DNA of 44,987 nt from Pontiellaceae bacterium B12219 (GTDB taxonomy: Bacteria; Verrucomicrobiota; Kiritimatiellia; Kiritimatiellales; Pontiellaceae), in assembly GCA_029432795.1 (NCBI GenBank), contig JARNMJ010000034.1:1-44987 (forward strand), in the 5' to 3' direction. Below are positions 7,871 to 18,200 of this stretch, piece by piece (position 1 is the stretch's first letter; every line of letters begins with the position of its first letter). The notes below the pieces were generated by a model. It did not search any database, was not told the origin of the DNA, and saw nothing but the letters and a program-made list of their open reading frames with translations. The position numbers and the translations under genes are program-made.

Positions 7871-8857
7871 CTAGGGTTTCCAAAGATATAAAAAACGCGG
7901 GGCCTGCACAGCCTGAAAATCAGGGATCTTCGGTGATTTTGCCCCGAACATGCTCTCAAAAAAGGACATTGGACGCGTGTAACGCACAACATACAGATCA
8001 TCAACATCCAGCAAATCCGCGAGCTTATCCACCGCATCCTGCAGGTAGCCGACACCATCGATCAGGTTGTATTCCAGTGCCTGGGCCACATTAAACACCC
8101 GGCCGTCCAGCAACTCCCGACTTTCCAATCCCCGGGAATCTTCAACAATCGAGGCAAAACGTTCCTGCATGGAATTCACAAGAGTCTGCAGCATTTCAAT
8201 ATGCTCCGGATTCACCGGCTCAAACGGGTTGAGCATATCTTTGTTTGCGCCGGAAGCAATCGTCACCGAACTCAGACCGAGCTTTTCTCCCAGTCCTTCC
8301 ATATTCAGGGTCTGCATAATGACCCCCACCGATCCGACAATGGCCGTCGGTTCCGCCATAATATAATCACCAGCCATAGCCGCGTAATAGCCGCCGGACG
8401 CACACAGATCTCGAACAAAGACCATCACGATTCGCGATTCGTCTTCACGTTTGAACTGTTCGAGCGCGGCATAAATTTCATCGCTTGGGGTCACCGCGCC
8501 GCCGGGCGAATCCACTTCCAGCAGAATGGCTTCAACCTGCTCATCAATCGTTGCCGCACGAATTTGCGATAGAACCGATTCCACCATATCGGGCTCGTAG
8601 CCGAACAGCCGTTCCTGCCGGCCCCGCATGATGACGCCCTGCAATCCGATACGAACGACCTTGGTCTCACCGCCTCCATAGGACCAGACCTCGTCAAAAG
8701 AAGGGTATTGATCCTGCGCAATATCATTTGCCGTTGCCGCAGACCCACTGAACAGCGCCGCCGTCAGACCGATATTTGTTAAAAAGCTGCCGAAAAGCAT
8801 TAATGCCAATATGGCAATCGCAATCCAACACCCGACTTTTGACCCACTCTTCGCCAT
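7871..8857 (-). CDS. sppA: Signal peptide peptidase SppA, short form
   Basis: This membrane-anchored serine protease (S49 family) degrades cleaved signal peptides. The protein has one N-terminal membrane segment (about residues 8-30) and a single protease domain, the short form seen in Bacillus rather than the doubled E. coli form. With the chosen start the Ser/Lys dyad is S154 in CASGGYY and K206 in SGANKDMLNP. Their spacing of 52 residues equals that of the B. subtilis enzyme (S147/K199). I choose the ATG at 8857, which has a GGAG site eight bases upstream, over the ATG at 8893. It is divergent from kpsF. Confidence 0.93.
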   Translation of the reverse strand: MAKSGSKVGCWIAIAILALMLFGSFLTNIGLTAALFSGSAATANDIAQDQYPSFDEVWSYGGGETKVVRIGLQGVIMRGRQERLFGYEPDMVESVLSQIRAATIDEQVEAILLEVDSPGGAVTPSDEIYAALEQFKREDESRIVMVFVRDLCASGGYYAAMAGDYIMAEPTAIVGSVGVIMQTLNMEGLGEKLGLSSVTIASGANKDMLNPFEPVNPEHIEMLQTLVNSMQERFASIVEDSRGLESRELLDGRVFNVAQALEYNLIDGVGYLQDAVDKLADLLDVDDLYVVRYTRPMSFFESMFGAKSPKIPDFQAVQAPRFLYLWKP

Positions 8858-8925
8858 GATCTCGCTCCAGAATTTTACAAGGATTGGAAACATAGAGGTT
8901 CGCCGCCTTTATTTGAATAAATAAA

Positions 8926-8940
8926 TTCCAATGGCTGGAA
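8926..8940. repeat. TTCCAR-N3-YTGGAA dyad, intergenic copy
   Basis: This is a perfect match to the dispersed dyad, in the divergent gap between sppA and kpsF. A second copy with one mismatch (ATCCA arm) follows at 8957-8971, 31 bp further on and 17 bp before the kpsF start. Two copies in one divergent promoter region make a regulatory role possible here. Confidence 0.85.
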
Positions 8941-8988
8941 AAAATACGTTAATTTCATCCAACCCTTGGAAGAAAACGGAGAGAGAAC

Positions 8989-9963
8989 TTGGACTATCTG
9001 CAACGCGCACATGAAGTATTGGAAATTGAAACCGCCGGAATTCAAAAAGTTAAAGCGGATTTAGGCGAAGGGTTCATTCAGGCCATCGATGCCATTCTGG
9101 CCACCATCAGCAACGGATATGGAAAAGTGGTCGTGGTCGGAGTCGGGAAAAACTGGCACATCGGAAATAAGATGGCTGCCACCTTCACCAGCACCGGCAC
9201 CCCAGCCGTCGCGATGCACCCGATCGAAGCCATGCACGGCGACTTCGGTATTTTATCCGAACACGACATTGTCTTAGCCATGAGCTATTCCGGCGCATCA
9301 GACGAACTCATTGCCGTACTCCAACCGGTAAAACGCAAAGGCGTCAAAATCATTGCCCTGACCGGCGAAATGGATTCCCCGCTCGCCAAGCACGCCGACA
9401 TTATTGTTTCCGTGAAAGTGGAAAAAGAAGCCTGCCCGTTCAATATGGCGCCCACCACCAGCACCACAGCCACCCTCGCCCTCGGCGATGCCATGGCGAT
9501 GGTCCTGCTCGAAGCCCGCGGATTTAAGATTGAAGATTATGCCGCCCGGCATCCCGGCGGCGCGATCGGCCGCACCCTGCTGCTCCGCGTGGCAGACGTG
9601 ATGCGAACCGGAAACCGCTGTGCCACCGTGCAGTCCGGCCAACTCGTGCGGGAAGCCCTGATTGCCATGACCGGCGCGAAAGCCGGTTGTGTTGCGGTGA
9701 CAGACGATCAGCAGAAACTGCTGGGAATCATCACCGACGGCGACCTGCGCCGTCATCTGATTGAAACCCCGAATCTAACCGAGCACACGGTGGATGAAAT
9801 CATGACCCGCAGTCCGAAAACATTAACCCAGGATATGCTCGCCGTAGAAATTCTGAATATTTACGAGCAGAGCAACATTGATGATCTGGTGGTGGTAGAC
9901 GATCAGCAACGGGTTATCGGTGCAGTCGATATTCAGGACATGCCCAAACTGAAAATCCTTTAA
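8989..9963 (+). CDS. kpsF: KpsF/KdsD-type D-arabinose-5-phosphate isomerase
   Basis: The enzyme converts ribulose-5-phosphate to arabinose-5-phosphate, the first committed step to Kdo, the sugar that links ABC-exported capsules to lipid. The 324 residues hold an N-terminal SIS domain (about 40-175, with SYSGASDEL and CPFNMAPTTSTTATLALGDA) and two CBS domains (about 205-256 and 270-322). The start is TTG at 8989 behind a GGAGAG site. An oddity: the loop that is KSGHIG in E. coli KdsD reads KNWHIG here (K54-N55-W56-H57), so Ser-Gly is replaced by Asn-Trp next to the conserved Lys and His. Its stop overlaps the stop of kpsT on the other strand. Confidence 0.93.
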   Translation: MDYLQRAHEVLEIETAGIQKVKADLGEGFIQAIDAILATISNGYGKVVVVGVGKNWHIGNKMAATFTSTGTPAVAMHPIEAMHGDFGILSEHDIVLAMSYSGASDELIAVLQPVKRKGVKIIALTGEMDSPLAKHADIIVSVKVEKEACPFNMAPTTSTTATLALGDAMAMVLLEARGFKIEDYAARHPGGAIGRTLLLRVADVMRTGNRCATVQSGQLVREALIAMTGAKAGCVAVTDDQQKLLGIITDGDLRRHLIETPNLTEHTVDEIMTRSPKTLTQDMLAVEILNIYEQSNIDDLVVVDDQQRVIGAVDIQDMPKLKIL

Positions 9964-10613
9964 GCACAACTCGCGTTATAGGCGCTGAGCAGTGACTCAA
10001 CATCGTCATGATAGGTCAGCCCGGCATGGGTCAGCAGCAGGCCGCAATCGCAATAGGATTTAATCGTCCCCAGCGAATGCGAAACCATGATGATGCGGGA
10101 GTGATCCAGTTTCTGCTCCAAAGCTTCCTTGCTCTTGCGCCGGAAATTGGCATCGCCCACCGCCGTAATCTCATCAATCAGATAACAGTCAAAATCAATG
10201 GCCATACTCAGCCCGAACGCCAGCCGGGCCTTCATTCCGCTGGAATAGGTTTTGATCGGCAGCCGCATCGACTTCCCCAATTCGGAAAATTCTTCCACAT
10301 AGTCAATGACCCATTCGGTGTCCTGCCCGTAAATCCGCGAAACAAACCGCACATTTTCCAACCCGGTCATCGACCCATTGAAACCGCCGGCAAAACCCAG
10401 CGGCCACGATACGCGCACGTTTCGGGTGATGCGTCCGCTGTCGGCCTGCTCCGTTCCGGCAATCAGCCGCAGAAGGGTTGATTTTCCCGCGCCGTTCGGC
10501 CCCATGATGGCGATATTACGTCCCTGCTCGAACCGGAAATTCAGATTCTCGAAAATCACCTTCCGCACTTTTTTCAGAGTGTACGCTTTGTAGACATCAA
10601 TCAGCTCAATCAT
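9960..10613 (-). CDS. kpsT: Capsule polysaccharide ABC transporter ATPase KpsT
   Basis: This ATPase powers export of the lipid-linked capsule across the inner membrane with KpsM. It is 217 residues, the family size. The Walker A motif is GPNGAGKST at 38-46, the signature is YSSGM at 123-127 (typical of polysaccharide exporters in place of LSGGQ), and Walker B is CYLIDE at 143-148 followed by ITAVGD. The start at 10613 is fixed by the ATGA overlap with the kpsM stop; a longer reading frame to 10682 would run into kpsM. It is the last gene of the eight-gene capsule operon and converges on kpsF with no terminator between. Confidence 0.95.
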   Translation of the reverse strand: MIELIDVYKAYTLKKVRKVIFENLNFRFEQGRNIAIMGPNGAGKSTLLRLIAGTEQADSGRITRNVRVSWPLGFAGGFNGSMTGLENVRFVSRIYGQDTEWVIDYVEEFSELGKSMRLPIKTYSSGMKARLAFGLSMAIDFDCYLIDEITAVGDANFRRKSKEALEQKLDHSRIIMVSHSLGTIKSYCDCGLLLTHAGLTYHDDVESLLSAYNASCA

Positions 10614-11383
10614 ACAGACACCCGTTTTTTCCGGTAAAGCCGTTCGCCCGCCAACCCCAATAATAACAGTACCAGACTGCACCCCACCACATAGGTGCGG
10701 CTCAACACCATGCTGTCATAGTTTGGATAATATCCCGTGCGCACCCATTCGATCAGATGCATCACCGGGTTCCATTTCAGTATGGCAAGAGCCTCCGGAG
10801 GAAGACGGCTGGGAATATAAAATACGCCTGAAATAATAAACAACGGCCGGTTTATCACCTGCTCCACATACTGCCACGATGCCCACTGCGACAAAACCAC
10901 CGCATTAAACGTTCCGGAACCGAATCCCAACAGCGCAATCGCCCCAAATGCATAGAGCAACTGATCCGGATGCCGCGGAAGATCGGCGAGCCCAAAGATG
11001 ATCAGAACCGAATAGAAGATCAGCATAATCACCAGGTAGGTGGCCGAAATCAGCAGGAAGCGCGCGAAAAGCGTGTCCGTTTCTTTAATAATCGGATAGG
11101 TCAGCAACGCTTTATTGGCATTGAATGTGGTCATCAGCGACGAAGAAAGTTTGCGAAAGAATTCCAACGTCAGATACCCCGTTGCAAAAAAGAGTGCCAG
11201 ACTGGAGCCGAACGGGGGAAGACGACCGATTGAGGCAAATACCAATACCAATATGGCCACACCGGCCGCCGGAGTGGCAATGGCCCAGAGATAGCCCAGT
11301 TGCGAGGTGCCGAAGGTTGCGCGGGTTTCGCGCAACACCAAAGCCCCGAGCACTCTTGCCTGTAATGCCAGAAGTTTCGCCAT
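10610..11383 (-). CDS. kpsM: Capsule polysaccharide ABC transporter permease KpsM
   Basis: This 257-residue inner-membrane permease has about six hydrophobic segments, a family-typical N-terminus (LRETRATFGTSQLGYLWAIATP) and the conserved late segment FIISGVFYIPSRLPPEALAILKWNPVMHLIEWVRTGYYPNYDS. The length matches E. coli KpsM. The ATG at 11383 has AGGA eight bases upstream and leaves a 10-bp gap after kpsE, so I prefer it to an ATG at 11419 that would overlap kpsE. It overlaps kpsT by four bases. Confidence 0.94.
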   Translation of the reverse strand: MAKLLALQARVLGALVLRETRATFGTSQLGYLWAIATPAAGVAILVLVFASIGRLPPFGSSLALFFATGYLTLEFFRKLSSSLMTTFNANKALLTYPIIKETDTLFARFLLISATYLVIMLIFYSVLIIFGLADLPRHPDQLLYAFGAIALLGFGSGTFNAVVLSQWASWQYVEQVINRPLFIISGVFYIPSRLPPEALAILKWNPVMHLIEWVRTGYYPNYDSMVLSRTYVVGCSLVLLLLGLAGERLYRKKRVSV

Positions 11384-11393
11384 ACCGCCGATC

Positions 11394-12545
11394 CTAGGAA
11401 AGGTGATCCCGCACTGCATAGACCATCAGAGTTCCGATCCCCCAGAGCCCGGCAGACACCACGAGCATCAGAACCGGGTAGAGTATTTTACGCGGATACA
11501 ACGGAAACTCAGGTAACGACGGCTGACTGTACACCGCGAGATAGCGCTGTTGCCGTCCAGCCTCCACACGAGCCGTTTCGAGCGATCCCAAAGCCGAAGC
11601 ATATGCTTTCTGGGCAAAACTTTTTTCCACCTGAAGTTCTTCATATTCCGCCAGCAATTTAGACAAATCATCCTCCGAGCCGGACACACGAATCCCCCCG
11701 CTTTTTTCCGCAATCTGTTTTTCGAGGGCTTCAGCCTGACGGCGCAGGGTGGCTAATGAGGGCGCATCCGGATCAACCGTTGTTTCAAGCGCAGCCATAC
11801 GCCCCCGGACGGTGAGCAGATTTTTCTCGAGTCCGGCAAGAATTTCAATCTGAGCCAAAGCACTGGCGGCGGGATCAAGCGATTCTCCCAGCTCGCGGAA
11901 CTTGCGTAAATCCCGCAAAGCAGCCAACAGGCGCTCCTCCGCCCGCGCCACCTCTCCTTCCGCAAAAGAAACGGCATCCGAACGGGCCTGTTCCGATAAC
12001 GTATTCACAAGCGTTTTGGAATAGTCCAGCACAAGCTCCGCCACCCGCAGCGCATCCTCCGGTGAAAAACCCTGAATTTCGTAAGTAATGATTCCTGAGG
12101 TTGGGTCAAAGCTCGTCTGAATTCGGCGTTCCCAGTATTTCAGTACTTTTTCAACATCACGATCAGGCCAGAGACGGGAAGGCCAATCAATGGATTTTGC
12201 TCCATAGATGGCACGGAAATCAAAATCCTGCTGAAGCTGATCCAACAAATCGCGACTCTCAAGAAAGTTCAGCAGCATATAGGCATCAGATGTCGTTGAA
12301 CCACTGCCAGCCAGTCCGGTGAAAGCGCCGAGATAATCAGCCCCCCCATTGGTTGTTACAGTCCGTACCGAAAACCCGGCCCCGGATACATACCGGTCCG
12401 AAGCAACAAACGTGGTATAGACTGTTCCGAGAAGCGTCGGCAAAATGACGCATAGAATGAACGATACTTTCAGCCAAAACCTTCGCTTCGCCCGCGGACG
12501 CACAGGTAGTAACGACTGCTTCTTTTCTTTGTTTTCTTCCGTCAT
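11394..12545 (-). CDS. kpsE: Capsule export inner-membrane/periplasmic adaptor KpsE
   Basis: KpsE/CtrB/BexC proteins span the periplasm and couple the KpsMT exporter to the outer-membrane OPX channel. The 383 residues carry one membrane segment near each end (about 25-48 and 355-378) and a long coiled-coil periplasmic part rich in Glu, Ala and Arg. Both the layout and the length match E. coli KpsE. The start at 12545 lies behind an AAGGA site located inside the end of kpsC and only one base after the kpsC stop. An open extension to 12749 is rejected because it would read through kpsC in another frame. Confidence 0.93.
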   Translation of the reverse strand: MTEENKEKKQSLLPVRPRAKRRFWLKVSFILCVILPTLLGTVYTTFVASDRYVSGAGFSVRTVTTNGGADYLGAFTGLAGSGSTTSDAYMLLNFLESRDLLDQLQQDFDFRAIYGAKSIDWPSRLWPDRDVEKVLKYWERRIQTSFDPTSGIITYEIQGFSPEDALRVAELVLDYSKTLVNTLSEQARSDAVSFAEGEVARAEERLLAALRDLRKFRELGESLDPAASALAQIEILAGLEKNLLTVRGRMAALETTVDPDAPSLATLRRQAEALEKQIAEKSGGIRVSGSEDDLSKLLAEYEELQVEKSFAQKAYASALGSLETARVEAGRQQRYLAVYSQPSLPEFPLYPRKILYPVLMLVVSAGLWGIGTLMVYAVRDHLS

Positions 12546-12546
12546 A

Positions 12547-14460
12547 TTAAGCATTCCTTCTAAGCCCTGATTCGGACCATTTCCGCACGATTTTACGGCG
12601 GACCCGCCGCCACAAGGGCATGCGCGATGGACCTTCCGCCCGCCAATCGACCAGCTCTTCAACGGCCCGCTCGGGGGAGGTGAACGCATCCGTTGTGCGG
12701 CTGACATAGGTTGGATACAGGATGAGTGCTCCTGCAACAAGTTCATCAAGATTAAGTTTCCGGGTACGCCGTTTGATCGGATCGATATCTGTCGTTAACC
12801 CCCACCCGGCATAAAATGGATTTCCATGACACGTCACCGGAATCCCCCGCAGCAACGCTTCGAATCCTGTCAGCGAGGTGAGCGTGTGCACTTCATCAAC
12901 CTGATCAAACAGCTGCACCGCGTCTCCGGCTGTGATGATTTCATCGCACCACTGAAGGACCTCGTCCTCACCCTTCCCTTTCAGACGAAGTCCGGCCACC
13001 ACATCCGGATGCGGTTTATAAACCACATAAGCCTCCGGATTCGTGGCGCGCACAGCTTTCAATAACCCCAGATTGGTTGATTCCGGCGGCGCACCAAAGC
13101 GGATTGAAGCATCGTTTTCCACCTGCCCCGGAACCAGAATCACGTGACTCGCGTGTTCCGGACGCGTCCAGCGCGCTCCGGCCAGATTATATTTTCCGAT
13201 CCCCAGCGAAACGATCGTTTCCCTTAAACGCCCCGCCCGCTCCAAAAGCGCATCATCGAACACCTGTTCCTGCAGCATATGCTCCAACCGCGAGGGCCGG
13301 GTTGCATCATAATAAATGCCTACATCATCAATCACCCACGAAAGGGGACGCACCAGATCACCGCCCAGACCGGACGAACGCAAAAAGCCGTCTTCCACCC
13401 GCAAAATGTTCCAATCTCTGGAAAGGCCGTCCGGCTGCGCACTGCCCCAAACCACGACGGTTGATTTCGGTGGAATTCTATCCGCTGAAACCGAAAATTG
13501 AATTTCCGAACCCTGGAAGAAAAATTTAAGCAATGGTTTTTTCCACGGTGAGAAACCGAGTGCATACAGGGTTGCGGGAAAACGCGACTGCATGCGGCGT
13601 TGCAGGCCGATGTATTCCATCACCGTTTCCACTTCGCAACGTCCGCCCCGCTCCGGATCGATATAACGGGGATAGTCCACCAGAGCCGCATGCACCAGTT
13701 GCTCCAATGTTGCAGCGCCCCGCCGTTCCGGAGCCGGCAGTTCATCCTGCGTCAGCCCCCAGCCCGCGTAAAACGGCATGCCGAAACACCGCACCGGTTT
13801 GCCCCAGATTAACGCTTCAAATCCGACTTGCGACGTGACGGTATAGACCGAGTCCGCAAGCTCAATCAACCGCACCGGATGGCAGCTTTCGGCCACCATT
13901 TTAATGCGCGGATTTTTTTCCAAGGTCTGGATGTCGAAATGCCCCGCCTTTTTCCGGGTGTAAATATCCGGATGCATTTTCACCACCACCGCCGAATCCG
14001 GATTTTCATCGAGCGCCGCTTTTAACATCGTCCGAAATGAATCCGCATTCGCTAGCCCGTATTCAACCGACAGATCGCCGGCCACCTGATCGACAACCAG
14101 TACATAGCGCTCCGGCAGCTCGCCAGCATACTCCCGCGCGGCGTTGTATTTGGATAAACGAAGTGCTCGCCATTGCTCAACCAATCGGTTTGCCCGTACT
14201 TGCTCCCCACTTTCCAAGGACATAAAAATCAGTTTTTCCAATCGCGAAGGCGCTGTCGCATCATAATATATTCCGACATCATCGTTCACAATCGAAAGAG
14301 CCACATCTTCCCGTCCCATGGAACGCAAGACCCCGTCTTCTTGCAGGATAAAGTTTGCATCTTTATTCCCCGCATTAAGAACAGCTAACCTACCGGATCT
14401 CTTTCGTCCCCATCCGACATTCTCCGCTTGCATATAATTTATGGATCGTGAGGTGCGCAT
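12547..14460 (-). CDS. kpsC: Capsule Kdo-linker glycosyltransferase KpsC
   Basis: KpsC extends the beta-Kdo linker that joins capsule to phosphatidylglycerol. The 637-residue protein shows the two tandem modules of the family. One has LQEDGVLRS and IVNDDVGIYYDATAPSRLEKL near residues 39-80. The second has VEDGFLRSSG and VIDDVGIYYDATRPSRLEHML near 357-400. Each module later carries a pair such as FGMPFYAGWGLTQDE and HGNPFYAGWGLTTD. In characterised KpsC proteins the two modules are two different Kdo transferases. The ATG at 14460 has only a weak ribosome-binding site. It sits between the O-acetyltransferase gene and kpsE. A TTCCAR dyad lies within the second module (13409-13423). Confidence 0.93.
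   Translation of the reverse strand: MRTSRSINYMQAENVGWGRKRSGRLAVLNAGNKDANFILQEDGVLRSMGREDVALSIVNDDVGIYYDATAPSRLEKLIFMSLESGEQVRANRLVEQWRALRLSKYNAAREYAGELPERYVLVVDQVAGDLSVEYGLANADSFRTMLKAALDENPDSAVVVKMHPDIYTRKKAGHFDIQTLEKNPRIKMVAESCHPVRLIELADSVYTVTSQVGFEALIWGKPVRCFGMPFYAGWGLTQDELPAPERRGAATLEQLVHAALVDYPRYIDPERGGRCEVETVMEYIGLQRRMQSRFPATLYALGFSPWKKPLLKFFFQGSEIQFSVSADRIPPKSTVVVWGSAQPDGLSRDWNILRVEDGFLRSSGLGGDLVRPLSWVIDDVGIYYDATRPSRLEHMLQEQVFDDALLERAGRLRETIVSLGIGKYNLAGARWTRPEHASHVILVPGQVENDASIRFGAPPESTNLGLLKAVRATNPEAYVVYKPHPDVVAGLRLKGKGEDEVLQWCDEIITAGDAVQLFDQVDEVHTLTSLTGFEALLRGIPVTCHGNPFYAGWGLTTDIDPIKRRTRKLNLDELVAGALILYPTYVSRTTDAFTSPERAVEELVDWRAEGPSRMPLWRRVRRKIVRKWSESGLRRNA
13409..13423. repeat. TTCCAR-N3-YTGGAA dyad inside kpsC
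   Basis: A perfect match. On the coding strand it is read as S-R-D-W-N, and the identical 15-mer with the same peptide context (S-R-D-W-K) recurs in kpsS at 20980-20994. The codon phase differs from the F-Q-x-L-E copies. Confidence 0.9.
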
Positions 14461-14497
14461 CAGTAGTATATTCTTCTACTTCTCATTAACGCCCACA

Positions 14498-15235
14498 TTA
14501 TGGTGATTCAGTTGACAACATTTTGATTGACAGATCTCCTGCAACACGGGTTACGCGATATCTATCAGGAGTAAATCGCGACAAGCGTCCATTCGTCTTT
14601 TTTTTAAAAAAATCATCCAGAAAATTTCTCACATCGGCATATTTGTATTTTTCCCCAACAGGCGGCTTCCAGTTCCACCATTCCGCATCCTGCAGGCGCT
14701 CTATAATCGTTTCATCAAAACGATAGCGAATCAGGCTAGCAGGATTGCCGGCAACAATGGCATAGGGAGGAACGTCTGCATTCACAAATGAGTTCGCGCC
14801 GATAATGGCTCCGTTTCCCACGGTAACGCCTTGCCGAACTATGACATTTCTACCAATCCAAACATCATTTCCTACAACCGTTTTTTTGGAATTTCCTTTC
14901 CAGGGCGTTTCATCGCTCAAAAAACGTTCCCAGCTTTCGAAATCAGAGAACCAGCGCAGACCGTCATACTGTACTGGATGAGAAGAAACCCAATCAATTG
15001 GATGTTCAGGAGGACCAATCGCGACATTACGCGCAATAGAACAAAAACGGCCAATTCCAGCATTTTTAATTTCTGACCCCGGCCCAATGTATGAAAAAGC
15101 GCCGATCGACTCCGAGCCCAAACACCCTGTGTGAGGCAGTCGGACGGCTGGCTCGAATTCAATCGAACGGGTAATCTGATTCAGATTACTAATCAACAAT
15201 CCCAATTTTGCCAACTCTCTCGTACTTGTCGCCAT
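14498..15235 (-). CDS. Left-handed beta-helix acetyltransferase (CatB/XAT-like)
   Basis: This 245-residue hexapeptide-repeat protein probably adds O-acetyl groups to the capsule or its precursor with acetyl-CoA. Repeats with the I-G-x-x-x pattern run through about 40-75 and 120-165. They are interrupted by the loop GPPEHPIDWVSSHP, whose H78 corresponds to the catalytic His of the xenobiotic acetyltransferase class, and are followed by the family-typical GNPASLIRYRF. A GGAG site lies nine bases before the ATG. It sits between kpsC and the 1155-aa protein, in the AT-richer middle of the locus where strain-specific capsule genes normally lie. The acceptor is unknown. Confidence 0.88.
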   Translation of the reverse strand: MATSTRELAKLGLLISNLNQITRSIEFEPAVRLPHTGCLGSESIGAFSYIGPGSEIKNAGIGRFCSIARNVAIGPPEHPIDWVSSHPVQYDGLRWFSDFESWERFLSDETPWKGNSKKTVVGNDVWIGRNVIVRQGVTVGNGAIIGANSFVNADVPPYAIVAGNPASLIRYRFDETIIERLQDAEWWNWKPPVGEKYKYADVRNFLDDFFKKKTNGRLSRFTPDRYRVTRVAGDLSIKMLSTESP

Positions 15236-15253
15236 GGTAGCCCGCTCCGATAC

Positions 15254-18200
15254 TTAAGATTGTGTAGATAAGCGATAATAAGATTTCATTATTGAACTGC
15301 GTGAGTCCTTGAAAAACAGGTCCCGGTCTTTCTTGTATTTATTATACTTTCGGTCATTTACAAATCGACGGACGAAAAAGTCCTCAAGAGGATTCACCCG
15401 TGCCGTATTCCCTGGAATCGGGCTGACTTGGGCGGTGCTGTCTGGAGGGACAGTTCTGGACTTTCTTTTGGGATTTTTCGGCTTCGAAGATTTATGCGTC
15501 TGTTTACCGTTAAAAACCGCCTCTGCGCCCTTCTTCCATACGGAAGACGAAAGCGTATCCTTCTGCTCGGGGTTAATAATGTATTTTTTCTGAATTCCCC
15601 CCATGGAATCTTCAAACGATTTCCCCAGCAGCATTTCAGCATCACACTTTGCCGGTTTTTCATAAAAATATCGCAAGCAGGATTCCGCAAGTGAGGGATC
15701 GATATGAATCTGTTCTGAAAAACGGCCAAAATGTCGCTTATATTCCCGGGAAAAACGGATAATTCCGTCATGAACCAGTCCTATAAACCGCGTTCTGTTC
15801 GCTCCGTCCGGGTCAAAACGGAATTCCGGAGATCGCTGCCCCTCCCGATCACGCATACGAACAAACGAGGGCTCGCCGCAGCACAACAAATATTCTGTTA
15901 AATGACGATTCTGAACTACGACTGATGAAGTAAGTGCCTGAGACAGATTTTTACCGAAATAACATCTATGCCTATCCCCTAGCACTTCCCATTTTTCGCC
16001 ATCCTGTAAAGTCGCATAATAATATCCCGTCAACCGCCGATCTATCAGTAAACCCAGTGCACCCTGAATATTGGCTTTCCAGCCAATGTCAACTATGCCC
16101 GGATCATCACATCCAAGAAATCCGACCTCGTCCAAATATTCCAGATAAGCCGAACGTTCGATTGCAGCGTTTTCCAGAATATCATGCTCAAGAGCATCAC
16201 AGGCTGTCGCTATAAGACGTCTGTCCTCATACGATCTGCTCAGCTTTGAATTCACATCACGAATGCCCACAACTTTCAACCGGTCAATCCTCTCCGGGGT
16301 TAAAGCGAGTCCATAACGACCATCCAGTAACGCCGCTAAAGAGACCCCGGGATCGTACGGCATTGCACTCAAAGCCAGAATATCCGCTCGGTTTTTCAGG
16401 CCAGCCACCCGAATGGCTCTTCTGGACCCATATAGATAAGTAGATCGAATCGCATCCTCCCGATTCCCAAACAGTTCTTTATAAACTTCATGAAAGATCC
16501 ACCCCTCGCGAGCCATGAAAAACAAATGGCTGATATTATCTCGTCTCGCCTCACGCTCCAGCCAAATTACATAAGCAATCACTAACGGCCCTAATCCTGA
16601 AAATCCAAGAAGATCAGCCCGTCCCCTGAACAGAGAAGCTAACGCTTCCTTCGGCACCGGAGCATCAAATAAGTGATTTGCAATTAAACCAGCAATAGCA
16701 CTTCGAGCCTTTTCTCCTGCACCCGCCCGAGGAGAATATATATTCTTATAGTGAGCATTTGTTCTCATCCATTCAATGGCACTCGACCACCTGAATGTCG
16801 AAATACCTTTCACTTTTGCAGCATTGATGTCGGTTTGTTTATTATCGCCAACATGCAACAACGATTTAGGCCGCAAATTTAATTCCCTCAATGCGATGTC
16901 ATACAACCCCCCATCGTGCTTTCTGCATTCATGCTCCGCAGAGAGAAAAAATGCCCCATGCGAGGTATACCCAGATTTACGCAACATTTCTTCAATCACT
17001 TTTCGAGGGAGGTACATATCGGAAATCAGATAAACAGGCAGACGGGATTCAATAGCCAGATTGTATAGCTTTTTCCCGAAATCGCGACAGGAGGAAAAGG
17101 CGAGCTCAATTTTCACTTCCTCATCCTTCAGAGCAGCTAGCTGTGCGTCAGTCAATCCATAAAATTCGCGCACGGTTTCATATATATCTTCCAGGGAGAT
17201 TTCTTTCTTTGCAGGCAACCGCTCACGTGTCGCAACCTCACAAAGAGCACGGTTCTTTCCGAAATCAACCGCAACCCCATCCGTAACTTCGAGAGCCCGC
17301 AGCTCAAGGAACTTATATACATCCGCAGGCTTTTCCACAGGACGACGTATCAACGTGTCGAAAACATCGAATGAAACCGCCTCGATATCTCCTGAATCAA
17401 GACGATCTTTAAATTCATTAAGTATTTTATGCGATGCACTCCACTCACATGTATTGCTTTTCCTCCGCGCTTCATGCGTCAGTCGAAAACCACCCAACAA
17501 TTTCGAAGCATAATCGTGATCGATGGAACCAAAGTCCGGAAGCAACTCAATTCCAGAACAGCCACTCTGTTTTCGAACAATCATCTCCTTCAGTAGATTC
17601 ACTAGAAAGGAAGAATCTGCCGTCACGGAATGCGCCAGCGGTTGATGCTTCGACAAAATAAATTTCAATGTATTTTCAGTAACATCCGCCCACGTTAGCG
17701 ATGACCCTTGCAATTCATTATAATCATACTCATCTAGATATGACGTTCCATACGTTGCCAAACGTCTTTTCCAGGCGAATGATTGCAAGCCAAGGGAAGA
17801 TGATACGGTCTTGACTTCGCCCACGAACGGCAAAAGGAATTGAGACACACTGTTTATTTTTTCCAGGTCCGGGTTATAAATCAAATTAGGAAACCGATCC
17901 GAAAGCGACTCCAACACATCAAGATTCAGCGGTGCATCCTTAGCAATATTTGAAACATATTGCGTAACAACAACCCCCTCATTTTCTTCTGAATTCTGAA
18001 GTACATCAAGCAACAGATCCATCTGACTTTCATAACCGGAATTAGCAAGAAACGCGTAATGCCCCGTAACCTGTAACGGCAGCAATGAAACCTTCTCCCA
18101 TTTTTCCAGTGATGCAATAAACGAAGGATCTATCACCTGCTGTTCATCAATATGAGCACGCACCCGAGAGGAAAAATCAAAGACAAGATCTTTGCTTGAT

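Noticed and set aside
7871-8250. Loss of the SppA catalytic lysine
   Set aside because: I first looked at the ELLDGRVF segment, which has no Lys. The true partner is in SGANKD, 52 residues after the Ser, as in B. subtilis.
12546-12749. N-terminal extension of kpsE
   Set aside because: It reads through the end of kpsC in another frame, and the internal start at 12545 has a good ribosome-binding site and gives the family length.
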